Assembly: GCA_902577525.1 (NCBI GenBank)
Contig: CACGZG010000005.1
Coordinates: 1 to 64,000 of the forward strand
Direction: 5' to 3'
Length of the DNA stretch: 64,000 nucleotides
DNA from: an uncultured Pelagibacteraceae bacterium
GTDB taxonomy: Bacteria; Pseudomonadota; Alphaproteobacteria; Pelagibacterales; Pelagibacteraceae
Position numbers and translations under genes: made by a program. Below the pieces are notes generated by a model, which saw only the letters and a program-made list of their open reading frames with translations, did not search any database and was not told where the DNA came from. Position 1 is the stretch's first letter; each line of letters opens with the position of its first letter. Positions 7,979 to 16,158 of this stretch are shown here, one piece after another.

Positions 7979-8467
7979 ATGCAATATAAAAAATATATTA
8001 AGCAGAGATCTGTTAGCATTCAAGGATTAAGGTCCTTTAAGGACACATTGCCAAAAAATATCAAAAAAGTTATTTATAAAAGAGGCCAGATTTATTCTGA
8101 AACACTAAATAATTGGAAGCATATTGTTGGTGAAGATTTATTTAAAGTCTGTTACCCAAAATCTTTTAAAAATTCAAATAAGTTTAATGTTGGTACGCTT
8201 GTGATTATGGTGCAAAGAGGTCATGAAACTGAACTTGAATATTCAAAAAAGAAAATATTAGATAAAATGAATTTTTTTTTTAAAACTGAAGTTGTTAAAC
8301 GAGTAAAATTTATAAGTTTTAATGATGAGTCTAGAAATGATGAGAAGATGAAAATGCTAAATCCTAATGTGACAAATAATAAATACAAATATAAGATTAA
8401 TGATGTTAAAAATGAAAAAATTAAAAAATCACTTTTAGAATTAACGAAAGTCTTTAAAGAAAAATGA
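7979..8467 (+). CDS. DUF721 / DciA-like protein (candidate helicase loader)
   Basis: 162 residues from the ATG at 7979, the plus-strand half of CATATG shared with mutY. The region KKVIYKRGQIYSETLNNW, KHIVGEDLFKVCYPKSF and GTLVIMVQRGHETELEYSKK is a DUF721 domain: Trp-x2-IVG, then a KH-like beta segment. DciA proteins of this family load the replicative helicase DnaB in bacteria lacking DnaC; that role is inferred. The C-terminus is lysine-rich and disordered-looking. It overlaps the next gene (DsbA-like) by four bases (ATGA). Confidence 0.78.
   Translation: MQYKKYIKQRSVSIQGLRSFKDTLPKNIKKVIYKRGQIYSETLNNWKHIVGEDLFKVCYPKSFKNSNKFNVGTLVIMVQRGHETELEYSKKKILDKMNFFFKTEVVKRVKFISFNDESRNDEKMKMLNPNVTNNKYKYKINDVKNEKIKKSLLELTKVFKEK
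7995..8023 (-). promoter_or_regulatory. Candidate mutY promoter inside the dciA-like coding region
   Basis: On the minus strand TTGAAT (8018-8023), a 17-base spacer and TAATAT (7995-8000) make a near-consensus sigma-70 promoter. It would give mutY mRNA with a leader of about ten bases. The element lies wholly within codons of the head-to-head DciA-like gene. Confidence 0.5.
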
Positions 8468-9039
8468 AGAAAATTTTTATATTCTTAATATTTTTTTTAA
8501 GTTCAATATCTAATATTAATGCAGAGGTAAAAAGAATAATCTCTGGAAACGAGAATGCTAAGATTACTATAATTGCATATGAGTCGCTTACATGTAGCCA
8601 CTGTGCAAATTTTCATAAAGAAATTTATCCAAAGCTTAAAAATGATTATATTGACACTGGTTTGGTTAAAATTGAGTTTAGACATTTTCCACTAGATATT
8701 GCTGCTTTAAATGCGGCTAAAATTTCTCAGTGTAGACAAGATAAAAGTTTAGAAATTTTAGAACGACTTTATTCAAATCAACAGGGATGGGTAAAAGGAA
8801 GTTCATTTGAAGAGGTAAATGAAAATTTAAAAAAATTTCTTAAAGATGAAGCTTTTGATATTGATTTTGAAAAATGCATCAATGATAAAGAAATAGAGGA
8901 CTTCATTTTGAATGATCGAATCGAGGGAACAAAGAAATTTAAAGTAAATGCTACTCCTACGATAATAATTAATAATGAAAAGTTCGAAAAATCCTTAAAT
9001 TACAAAAATTTAAAAAAAACTATAGAAAAACTGATATAA
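8464..9039 (+). CDS. DsbA-like periplasmic thiol:disulfide oxidoreductase
   Basis: 191 residues with a signal peptide (MKKIFIFLIFFLSSISNINA). The mature protein begins with a thioredoxin fold, redox motif CSHC in YESLTCSHCANFHKE, and the cis-Pro loop KVNATPTIIINNEKF. The helical insertion contains two further cysteines (SQCRQ, KCIND). It is of the DsbA/DSBA-like oxidoreductase family (PF13462 type) found beside genes of exported proteins in alphaproteobacteria. It is translationally coupled to the DUF721 gene and followed 8 bases later by smc. Confidence 0.88.
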   Translation: MKKIFIFLIFFLSSISNINAEVKRIISGNENAKITIIAYESLTCSHCANFHKEIYPKLKNDYIDTGLVKIEFRHFPLDIAALNAAKISQCRQDKSLEILERLYSNQQGWVKGSSFEEVNENLKKFLKDEAFDIDFEKCINDKEIEDFILNDRIEGTKKFKVNATPTIIINNEKFEKSLNYKNLKKTIEKLI

Positions 9040-9047
9040 GTTAATCT

Positions 9048-11444
9048 ATGGAGTTTAAAAAAATCCAATTAAATGGATTTAAATCTTTTGCTGATAAAAC
9101 TAACTTCTTGATTGAAGATGGTTTAACAGGGATAGTTGGCCCAAATGGTTGTGGGAAATCCAATATAGTTGAATCTTTAAGATGGGTAATGGGAGAAACA
9201 TCTGCAAAAAGTATGAGAGGGTCTGGGATGGAAGATGTAATATTTTCAGGAACTTCAAACAAACCTTCCAAAAACATTGCTGAGGTTTCTGTAACTGTTT
9301 CCAATGATGATAATGAGGGTCCGATACAGTTTAGAGAACTGAATGAAATTAATGTGAGAAGAAAAATAGAAAAAGACAAAGGATCAAAATTTTATATAAA
9401 TGACAAAGAAGTAAGATCAAGAGATGCTCAAATGTTCTTTGCTGATTTATCTACAGGTGCTCACTCACCATCTATGATTAGTCAAGGTCGGATTGGAGCA
9501 CTTGTTACTGCAAAACCTACTGATAGAAGAGCAATTTTAGAAGAGGCAGCTGGTATTTCTGGTCTTCATGTGAGAAGACATGAAGCAGAATTGAGATTAA
9601 ATGCTGCAGAAAATAATTTAAAAAGAGCTGATGAGCTTAGAAAACAACAAGAAAAGCAATTAGCAAATCTGCAAAAACAAGCAGAAGAGGCTACAAAATA
9701 TAAAAATATCACTGATGAAATTAAAAAAATAGAAGCGGGATTGTATTATTTAAAATTATTAGAGATTGATAAAGAAATTAGAATTGAAAATGAAATAAAT
9801 ACTGAAGCTGAGACAGAGGTGAGTGGTTTTAATAATAGAATTAATGAGTTAGAAAATCTAATAAAATTAGAAACTGATAAAGTCACACCTTTGCGAGAGA
9901 AAAATATTGAAAATTTATCAAAAATACAAAGGCTAAACTTAGAGCTTCAAAATCTTGATGAAGAAAACAATAGAATTCAAGATGAAATTAAGAATATAAA
10001 AGACTCTCTTCAAACTTTTGATGACGATATCATTAGAGAAAAAGGAATAGTAATTGATGCTAACTCAAATGAAAAAAGACTTAAAGAAGAAAAAAATGAA
10101 CTAATAGAAATTGATTCAAAATATTATCAAACTGAAAAACAATCTAAAGACGATTTAGACAATGCAAAAAATAGACTTAATTCAGAGATAGATAATATAA
10201 AAAAATTAATCGCCTCTAAAAAAAATGAAGAAGCAATATCAATTCTAAATAACTGTACAGTCTTAATTGAGGAATATGCGGATAGTTATAGCAAAAATCA
10301 AAATATCAAAAAAGAGTCAGTTAAAAGAAATGAAAGAATAAGTGTAATAGATAAAGAAATTGAAAGCTGGAAAAATTTATTATCAAATTCTGAAAAAATG
10401 TTAATCGAATTAAATGAGAGAAAAAGTAAACTTAATTTACAGTTAGATAAATTAGATAATCAACCAAAAATACAAGCAGAAAAAAAAGGACAAATTTCTG
10501 AAAATTTAAGAATTTCTGAAGAAGAAAAAAAAGAGAATGAGTCAATTATCAGCATAACTGATGAAAAAATTGAAACTTTAAGAAATAAACTAAATGAGAT
10601 ACAGGAACAATCAATCCAAATTCGAGAACGTAAAGCCAGTTCGGGTGCTACAATAGAAGGTCTTAAAAAAAGAAAAAATGATCTAGTAGATAGGATAACT
10701 TCAGAGCTTAACTTAAACGAAGAAAATATTTTAGAAAATTCCAATTTATATGGTAAAGATGAGCTTCCCGATGCTGTTAATCAAGAGGATCTATTAGATA
10801 AAAAGAAACAAGAAAGAGAAAAGTTGGGTTCAGTAAATCTTAAAGCTGATGAGGAAACAAACAAATATGAGGCTGAAATTAAAAAAATGGAACAAGATAG
10901 AGAAGATTTAGTTACTGCAATATTGAAATTAAAAGAAAGTATTAATGAGCTGAATCAAAAAGGAAGAGAAAGATTAATTGAAGCTTTTGACAAAGTTAAT
11001 AGAAAATTTAATGAAGTTTATACTAGATTGTTTAATGGAGGAAATGCAAAACTTGAATTGGTTGATTCTGACGATCCGCTTGAAGCTGGATTGGAAATGC
11101 TTGTAAGTCCTCCTGGAAAAAGACTTCAATCTATAACATTACTATCCGGAGGCGAACAAGCTTTAACGGCTCTTTCATTAATTTTTGCAGTTTTTTTAAC
11201 TAATCCATCCCCTATTTGTGTTTTAGATGAAGTAGATGCTCCTTTAGATGATGCTAATGTTACAAGATTTTGTAACTTGCTTGAGGAACTAACCAAAATT
11301 ACCAATACAAAATTTATAATCGTTACACACCATGCTTTAACAATGTCTAAAATGAATAGATTATATGGTGTTACAATGCCTGAAAAAGGCATCAGTCAAC
11401 TTGTAGCTGTTGATTTACAAAAAGCAGAAAGTATGGTTGCTTAA
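9048..11444 (+). CDS. smc: SMC-family chromosome segregation ATPase, short and without a recognisable hinge
   Basis: 798 residues against about 1150-1190 for usual bacterial SMC. The N-terminal head has GFKSFADKT, Walker A GPNGCGKSN (about 32-40) and GRIGALVTAKPTDRRAILEE. The C-terminal head has VSPPGKRLQSITLLSGGEQA (about 690-705), Walker B ICVLDEVDAPLDDANV and a D-loop/H-loop IIVTHHALTM. Between them is heptad-type coiled coil, but nothing resembling the hinge (no G-V-x-G-x-[VI] entry, no A-L-G motif, no G-G-S-x-T-G exit). A short break near residues 375-425 (IASKKNEEAISILNNCTVLI) may be the turn between arms. Both ATPase halves are intact, so this is not decay. Confidence 0.88.
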   Translation: MEFKKIQLNGFKSFADKTNFLIEDGLTGIVGPNGCGKSNIVESLRWVMGETSAKSMRGSGMEDVIFSGTSNKPSKNIAEVSVTVSNDDNEGPIQFRELNEINVRRKIEKDKGSKFYINDKEVRSRDAQMFFADLSTGAHSPSMISQGRIGALVTAKPTDRRAILEEAAGISGLHVRRHEAELRLNAAENNLKRADELRKQQEKQLANLQKQAEEATKYKNITDEIKKIEAGLYYLKLLEIDKEIRIENEINTEAETEVSGFNNRINELENLIKLETDKVTPLREKNIENLSKIQRLNLELQNLDEENNRIQDEIKNIKDSLQTFDDDIIREKGIVIDANSNEKRLKEEKNELIEIDSKYYQTEKQSKDDLDNAKNRLNSEIDNIKKLIASKKNEEAISILNNCTVLIEEYADSYSKNQNIKKESVKRNERISVIDKEIESWKNLLSNSEKMLIELNERKSKLNLQLDKLDNQPKIQAEKKGQISENLRISEEEKKENESIISITDEKIETLRNKLNEIQEQSIQIRERKASSGATIEGLKKRKNDLVDRITSELNLNEENILENSNLYGKDELPDAVNQEDLLDKKKQEREKLGSVNLKADEETNKYEAEIKKMEQDREDLVTAILKLKESINELNQKGRERLIEAFDKVNRKFNEVYTRLFNGGNAKLELVDSDDPLEAGLEMLVSPPGKRLQSITLLSGGEQALTALSLIFAVFLTNPSPICVLDEVDAPLDDANVTRFCNLLEELTKITNTKFIIVTHHALTMSKMNRLYGVTMPEKGISQLVAVDLQKAESMVA

Positions 11445-11458
11445 AAAGTTTTAATCAT

Positions 11459-11734
11459 ATGTCAAAAGATCCATTTAAAACTCGCTTGGAGATTGCAAAA
11501 AAAAAAGTTAAAAAAAGAGACTTATCCAACAAAAATTATAATCCATCCCCAATTGGCAATGCTTTTAAGCTAAGTACAGAGCTAGTTTCAGCTGTGGTGG
11601 TAGGGACAATTATTGGGTTTATTTTAGACAAGACCTTTGGTACTAAACCTTGGTTAATTTTAATATTTTTTTTTGTAGGTGTAATTGCCGGAATATTAAA
11701 TGTAATTAAATCTGCAAAAAATATGCAAAAATAG
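11459..11734 (+). CDS. atpI: ATP synthase assembly protein AtpI/AtpZ type
   Basis: 91 residues. After a basic N-terminus there are two membrane segments, LVSAVVVGTIIGFILD and PWLILIFFFVGVIAGILNVI, separated by the conserved short loop KTFGTKPW. It is the first gene of the F0 operon, the usual alphaproteobacterial position. AtpI-type proteins help c-ring assembly and may carry Mg2+/Ca2+; the role is taken from the family. Confidence 0.85.
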   Translation: MSKDPFKTRLEIAKKKVKKRDLSNKNYNPSPIGNAFKLSTELVSAVVVGTIIGFILDKTFGTKPWLILIFFFVGVIAGILNVIKSAKNMQK

Positions 11735-11744
11735 ATAAAAAATT

Positions 11745-12479
11745 ATGGCAGCAAATCCAATGACACAATTTGAAGTTTATCGAATTGGTCCGGAAATAAA
11801 GATAGGTAGTTTTGATTTATCATTTACAAACGCGAGTTTGTTCATGGTAATAAGCTCATTAGCAATTTTAATAATTTTTAATCTTGGTTCTAAAAAAAAT
11901 TCAATGTTACCAAATAAGATTCAACTTTTGGCTGAACTTAGTTATTCTTTTGTATCAAAAATGATTAATGATACTGCAGGATCAAAGGCAAAACCATATT
12001 TTGCTTTTATCTTTTCATTATTTATGTTTGTACTTTTCTGCAACATGTTTGGGATGATCCCATATACCTTCACTGTTACAAGTCATATAATTGTAACGTT
12101 TGTTCTTGCAGCATTTATTTTTATTGGAGTAACTGTCATTGGTTTTATAAAACATGGATTAGGCTATTTAAAATTATTTGTACCTAGCGGGGTGCCGATT
12201 GTTTTACTTCCATTGATAGTTGTTATAGAAATTATTTCATATTTGAGTAGACCTATAAGCTTATCTGTGAGACTTTTTGCTAATATGATGGCTGGTCACA
12301 CTATGATGAAGGTTTTCGGAGGCTTTGTTATAAGTCTTGGAATAGTTGGTGGTTGGCTTCCACTGAGCTTTTCGGTTGCTTTAACTGGTTTGGAAATATT
12401 AGTTGCTTTTCTCCAAGCCTATGTTTTTGCAATCTTAACATGCATCTATTTGAATGATGCATTAAATTTACACCATTAA
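11745..12479 (+). CDS. atpB: F0F1 ATP synthase subunit a
   Basis: 244 residues with about six membrane helices. The essential stator Arg lies in SLSVRLFANMMAGHTMMKV, and LQAYVFAILTCIYLNDALN is the conserved C-terminal helix. Subunit a forms the proton half-channels against the c-ring. It follows atpI by ten bases and precedes atpE. Confidence 0.96.
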   Translation: MAANPMTQFEVYRIGPEIKIGSFDLSFTNASLFMVISSLAILIIFNLGSKKNSMLPNKIQLLAELSYSFVSKMINDTAGSKAKPYFAFIFSLFMFVLFCNMFGMIPYTFTVTSHIIVTFVLAAFIFIGVTVIGFIKHGLGYLKLFVPSGVPIVLLPLIVVIEIISYLSRPISLSVRLFANMMAGHTMMKVFGGFVISLGIVGGWLPLSFSVALTGLEILVAFLQAYVFAILTCIYLNDALNLHH

Positions 12480-12485
12480 TAAACA

Positions 12486-12492
12486 AAGGAGG
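12486..12492 (+). promoter_or_regulatory. Strong Shine-Dalgarno of atpE
   Basis: AAGGAGG, five bases before the atpE ATG. Most genes here have weak or no Shine-Dalgarno sequence. A full-strength one fits the need for many c subunits per enzyme. Confidence 0.8.
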
Positions 12493-12497
12493 ATATA

Positions 12498-12725
12498 ATG
12501 GAATTAGAAGCAGCAAAAATGATCGGTGCAGGTTTGGCGGCTATTGCGCTAGCAGGTGCTGGTGTAGGAATAGGAATAATCTTTGGAAACTATTTGTCAG
12601 GAGCGATGAGAAATCCTTCTGCGGCACAAAAACAATTTCCAAACTTGCTTTTAGGATTTGCTCTAGCTGAGGCGACAGGATTGTTCGGACTGGTAGTTGC
12701 GTTAATCATTCTTTTCGCATTTTAA
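12498..12725 (+). CDS. atpE: F0F1 ATP synthase subunit c
   Basis: 75 residues, two transmembrane helices joined by the polar loop RNPSA. The first helix has the glycine-rich GAGLAAIALAGAGVGIGIIF and the second the ion-binding Glu in LLLGFALAEATGLFGLVVAL. No sodium-type Gln/Ser ligand set is evident, so a proton ring is likely. Confidence 0.97.
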   Translation: MELEAAKMIGAGLAAIALAGAGVGIGIIFGNYLSGAMRNPSAAQKQFPNLLLGFALAEATGLFGLVVALIILFAF

Positions 12726-12729
12726 ATTA

Positions 12730-13320
12730 ATGATTAAAAAAATATTTTTTCAGACGATATTTTTTAATTTCTTTTTTATAAGAGAAGTTTTTGCAGCTGA
12801 AAGTGGAGGCATGCCTCAATTAAATCCTGAGTTTTGGGTTTCCCAAATATTTTGGCTTACGCTAACATTTGGTATTTTATATGTTGTTTTATCAAAACTT
12901 ATACTCCCAAAAATTAGTGCTAATTTAGAGCTAAGAAAATCTCAAATCCAAGAGAATATTGAAGCAGCAGAAAAACAAAGAGAAAGTAGCGAGTCAAAGC
13001 TCAAAGAATATGATGAAATAATTCTTAAAAGTAAATTAGAGGCAAAAAATATTTTTAAAGATGCGAGAGAGAAAGTGCTTAAAGATATAAATTCTAAAAA
13101 AGAAATATTAGATAAACAAATTAATGAAGAAATTAATATTGCTGAAATGGAAATAGAAACTTTAAAAAAAAGTGCTTCAGAAAAAATAAATAAAATTGCT
13201 ATTGAGACATCTTCGGATCTCATAAAAAAAATAATTGGAACAGAGATAAACAATAGTAGTATATCTACAATCGTTGCTGACCTTTCAAAAAAGAATGGGG
13301 ACGAGAACTATGGCTCTTGA
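12730..13320 (+). CDS. atpF': F0F1 ATP synthase subunit b' (second b-type subunit)
   Basis: 196 residues. An N-terminal stretch resembling a leader (MIKKIFFQTIFFNFFFIREVFA) is followed by GGMPQLNPEFWVSQIFWLTL, a membrane helix, and a long charged coiled coil (about 70-180). Alphaproteobacteria and phototrophs use a b/b' pair as the peripheral stalk; this copy is b' because it comes first and carries the extra N-terminal segment. Its 3' end overlaps the next b gene by 11 bases. Confidence 0.88.
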   Translation: MIKKIFFQTIFFNFFFIREVFAAESGGMPQLNPEFWVSQIFWLTLTFGILYVVLSKLILPKISANLELRKSQIQENIEAAEKQRESSESKLKEYDEIILKSKLEAKNIFKDAREKVLKDINSKKEILDKQINEEINIAEMEIETLKKSASEKINKIAIETSSDLIKKIIGTEINNSSISTIVADLSKKNGDENYGS

Positions 13321-13807
13321 TTCAACTTTTTGGGTAGCAGTTTCATTTTTCATTTTTTTTGGTGGACTAGTTTATTTAAAAGTACCTCAAAAAATAAATG
13401 AATTACTTAATAAACTTATTTTAGATATTAAAAATGAAATAGACGAAAGTGAAAAATTAAGAACCGAGGCTAAGATGCTATTGGAAAATGCTCAAAAAAA
13501 ACTAAATACTGCACAATCAGTTAGCAACGAAATTTTAAAGCAGGCAAAAAAAGATAGTGATAGATTAATTATTGAGTTAAATGATAAATTTCACAAATCA
13601 TCAGAAATTAAAAAGAATTCAGCGCAAACTAAAATTACACAAATGAAAGATACAGCAATAAAAGAAATAAAAAATACTTCGGTCAAAATTGCCATAGAAT
13701 CTGTTAAAAAAATTATTACAACCTCAGTAGATAAATCTAAATTAGATACATTGTTCCAGAAAAATTTAGAGGAAACTAAAGAAGAGTTAAAAAAAATTAA
13801 CTCATAA
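13310..13807 (+). CDS. atpF: F0F1 ATP synthase subunit b
   Basis: 165 residues from the ATG at 13310 (MALDSTFWVAVSFFIFF). Alternative in-frame starts are ATG 13295 and TTG 13274; 13310 fits b-subunit N-termini best. One membrane helix, then coiled coil (IDESEKLRTEAKMLLENAQK) typical of the stator stalk. It ends the F0 operon; the F1 genes (atpHAGDC) are not in the window, which is normal for alphaproteobacteria. Confidence 0.9.
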   Translation: MALDSTFWVAVSFFIFFGGLVYLKVPQKINELLNKLILDIKNEIDESEKLRTEAKMLLENAQKKLNTAQSVSNEILKQAKKDSDRLIIELNDKFHKSSEIKKNSAQTKITQMKDTAIKEIKNTSVKIAIESVKKIITTSVDKSKLDTLFQKNLEETKEELKKINS

Positions 13808-13846
13808 TCCTCTTACAATTATTCAAAAAAACTATAAATTAACCTA

Positions 13847-15307
13847 ATGAATTCTATAGTAATTGGTTCTGGTTTTGGAGGTATTGCTGCTGCTCTACGT
13901 CTTAAAGCAAAAGGACATGATGTAACTTTGATAGAAAAACATCCAGATCTTGGTGGTAGAGCTAGAGTATTTAAGAAAAATGGTTTTATTTATGATGGTG
14001 GGCCAACTGTAATTACTGCTCCCTACTTAATTAATGAGTTATTCGAATTATTTAAGAAAGATCCTAAAGATTACATTAAGCTTTCTCCTCTTAAGATTTG
14101 GTATCAGTTTATTTTTGAAGATAAAACAAAATTTAATTACTCAGGGGATGAGAATGAAATGAAAAGACAAATTGAGAAATTAAATAAGAATGATGTTGAA
14201 GGCTACGTAAAATTAGTAAATTTTACTAAAAAAATTTTCGATAAAGGTTTTACTGAATTAGCTGATGTACCATTTGATAGACCATTAGTGATGGCACAAC
14301 AATTGCCTGCTCTTTTAAAACTTAAAAGCTACAAGTCAGTTTATTCATTAGTTTCATCATATATAAAAAATGAAAAATTGAGAAGAATTTTAAGTATGCA
14401 CCCATTGCTTGTTGGGGGTAATCCTTTTACAACAACATCAATTTATGGATTAATTTTATATTTAGAAAAAAAATGGGGAATACATTATTCGATGGGAGGA
14501 ACTGGAAATATTATAAAAGGCTTTGAAAGATTAATGGACGAGGAGGGAATAAAGATAATCAGAGGTCATGAAGTAACAAAAATAATTTCAGATAAAAAAA
14601 AAATAACTGGTGTTCAACTTAACGATCAAACTATATTACAGTCTAATTATGTCATTTGTAATGCAGATCCACCTGATGTTTATGAAAAAATGTTGAATGG
14701 AAGCACAAATAATTCTTTTCTTTTTAAATGGAAAAAAAATCGAATGGAATATTCAATGGGTTTATTTGTTTATTACTTTGGCACTAAAGTAAAATATGAA
14801 AATGTAGAACATCATACAATTAAGTTTGGCAACAAATATAAAGAACATTTAGATGATATATTTGATAATAAAAAGTTAAATAATGATATTAGTTATTATC
14901 TACACAGACCATCTTCAACTGATAAATCTATGGCACCTGAAGGAAATGATTGTTTTTATGTACTTGTGCCTGTTCCAAATAATCAATCAAAAATTGATTG
15001 GACTGTAGAGGGAGAAAAAATGAAAAATTTAGTAATCAGTAAAATGCAAAATGATTTAATGCCTAATCTTAAAAATAATATTGTTGAGGATTTTTATTTA
15101 ACCCCAGATTACTTTGAAAAAGATTTAAACACCAAATATGGTTCTGGTTTTTCAATTCAACCAAAATTTTCTCAATCAGCTTATTTTAGATTCCATAACA
15201 AATCTGAAATTTATAAGGGGCTTTATTTTGTAGGAGCAGGTACTCATCCAGGTGCTGGTGTGCCTGGCGTTCTTTCATCAGCAAAAGTATTAGATAAAAT
15301 TTTATAA
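13847..15307 (+). CDS. crtI: Phytoene desaturase (CrtI type)
   Basis: 486 residues. FAD-binding N-terminus SIVIGSGFGGIAAALRLKAK with VTLIEKHPDLGGRARVF and the substrate-side YDGGPTVITAPYL. The C-terminal CrtI signature is at GLYFVGAGTHPGAGVPGVLS. Converts phytoene to lycopene in the membrane. First gene of a crtI-crtB-crtY-blh run 39 bases behind the F0 operon, with no terminator visible between, so read-through from atp genes is possible. Confidence 0.96.
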   Translation: MNSIVIGSGFGGIAAALRLKAKGHDVTLIEKHPDLGGRARVFKKNGFIYDGGPTVITAPYLINELFELFKKDPKDYIKLSPLKIWYQFIFEDKTKFNYSGDENEMKRQIEKLNKNDVEGYVKLVNFTKKIFDKGFTELADVPFDRPLVMAQQLPALLKLKSYKSVYSLVSSYIKNEKLRRILSMHPLLVGGNPFTTTSIYGLILYLEKKWGIHYSMGGTGNIIKGFERLMDEEGIKIIRGHEVTKIISDKKKITGVQLNDQTILQSNYVICNADPPDVYEKMLNGSTNNSFLFKWKKNRMEYSMGLFVYYFGTKVKYENVEHHTIKFGNKYKEHLDDIFDNKKLNNDISYYLHRPSSTDKSMAPEGNDCFYVLVPVPNNQSKIDWTVEGEKMKNLVISKMQNDLMPNLKNNIVEDFYLTPDYFEKDLNTKYGSGFSIQPKFSQSAYFRFHNKSEIYKGLYFVGAGTHPGAGVPGVLSSAKVLDKIL

Positions 15308-16158
15308 TGTCAAATAAAAGTTACTTGTCTGTTTATGCTAAATCATTTAGTTGGGCTGGTTTTTTTTTACCAAAAAAAACACTCAATAAATGTTCAAACT
15401 TATATGATTTTTGCAGAGTTGTAGACAACTTAGCAGATGATGAAGAAAAGATTGGAAACAAAGAAAAAAAATTTAATCAATTCGAGAAGGATTTTAATCA
15501 AAAAAACTTTAATAATCCTATTATCAAAAATATGTGGGATCTCATTGAGGAATTTAATATATCTTTGAAGATTGTTCACGATTTATTGATTGGGATAAAA
15601 TCAGACATAAAAGAAAGTGTTAAATTAAATTCAAAAAAAGATTTGCTAATTTATTCATACAGAGTGGCTGGGACAGTTGGGCTTATGATGGCAAAAATTT
15701 TAAGAGTAAGTAAAAAAAGTTCACTTAAATCAGCTATCGATCTTGGTATAGCAATGCAACTTACCAATATATCAAGAGATGTGGTAGAGGACTTTAAAAA
15801 TAACCGTTCTTACATAGACAAAAATTTTGAAAAAATTTCATCAACTGTCAATTTGGCTGAAACTTTCTATGAAAGTTCTTTTTATTCAATAAAAGATATA
15901 CCAATAAGTTTTCGTTTTTCAATTTTAGTTGCAAGAAGAGTTTATAGAAAAATAGGACATAAAATTCTTAATAAAAAAAACTTAAATAACTATCAAAATT
16001 CAGGAAAAATATATGTTTCTAATGCAGAAAAGATCTTGGAGACTTTCTTTTCAATTATTGACTTAATTAAACTATCATTCGTTTATAAAAAAGATGAGCA
16101 AATAAAACACGATCATAATTTGATAAATGAAGAAATTAATTTAGATGAAAGAATTTGA
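15307..16158 (+). CDS. crtB: Phytoene synthase
   Basis: 283 residues. Condenses two geranylgeranyl-PP to phytoene. The first Asp-rich motif is FCRVVDNLADDEE and the second is in QLTNISRDVVEDFKNNRSYI. SYRVAGTVGLMMAKIL is the conserved middle helix. The start overlaps the crtI stop by one base (TAATG). Confidence 0.95.
   Translation: MSNKSYLSVYAKSFSWAGFFLPKKTLNKCSNLYDFCRVVDNLADDEEKIGNKEKKFNQFEKDFNQKNFNNPIIKNMWDLIEEFNISLKIVHDLLIGIKSDIKESVKLNSKKDLLIYSYRVAGTVGLMMAKILRVSKKSSLKSAIDLGIAMQLTNISRDVVEDFKNNRSYIDKNFEKISSTVNLAETFYESSFYSIKDIPISFRFSILVARRVYRKIGHKILNKKNLNNYQNSGKIYVSNAEKILETFFSIIDLIKLSFVYKKDEQIKHDHNLINEEINLDERI

Noticed and set aside
9041-9379. Minus-strand 112-codon frame opposite smc
   Set aside because: Lies opposite the Walker A region of smc; hydrophobic composition is the mirror of the real codons.
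12942-13253. Minus-strand 103-codon frame opposite atpF'
   Set aside because: Ser/Ile/Phe-rich antisense of a Lys/Glu coiled coil; no start signal.
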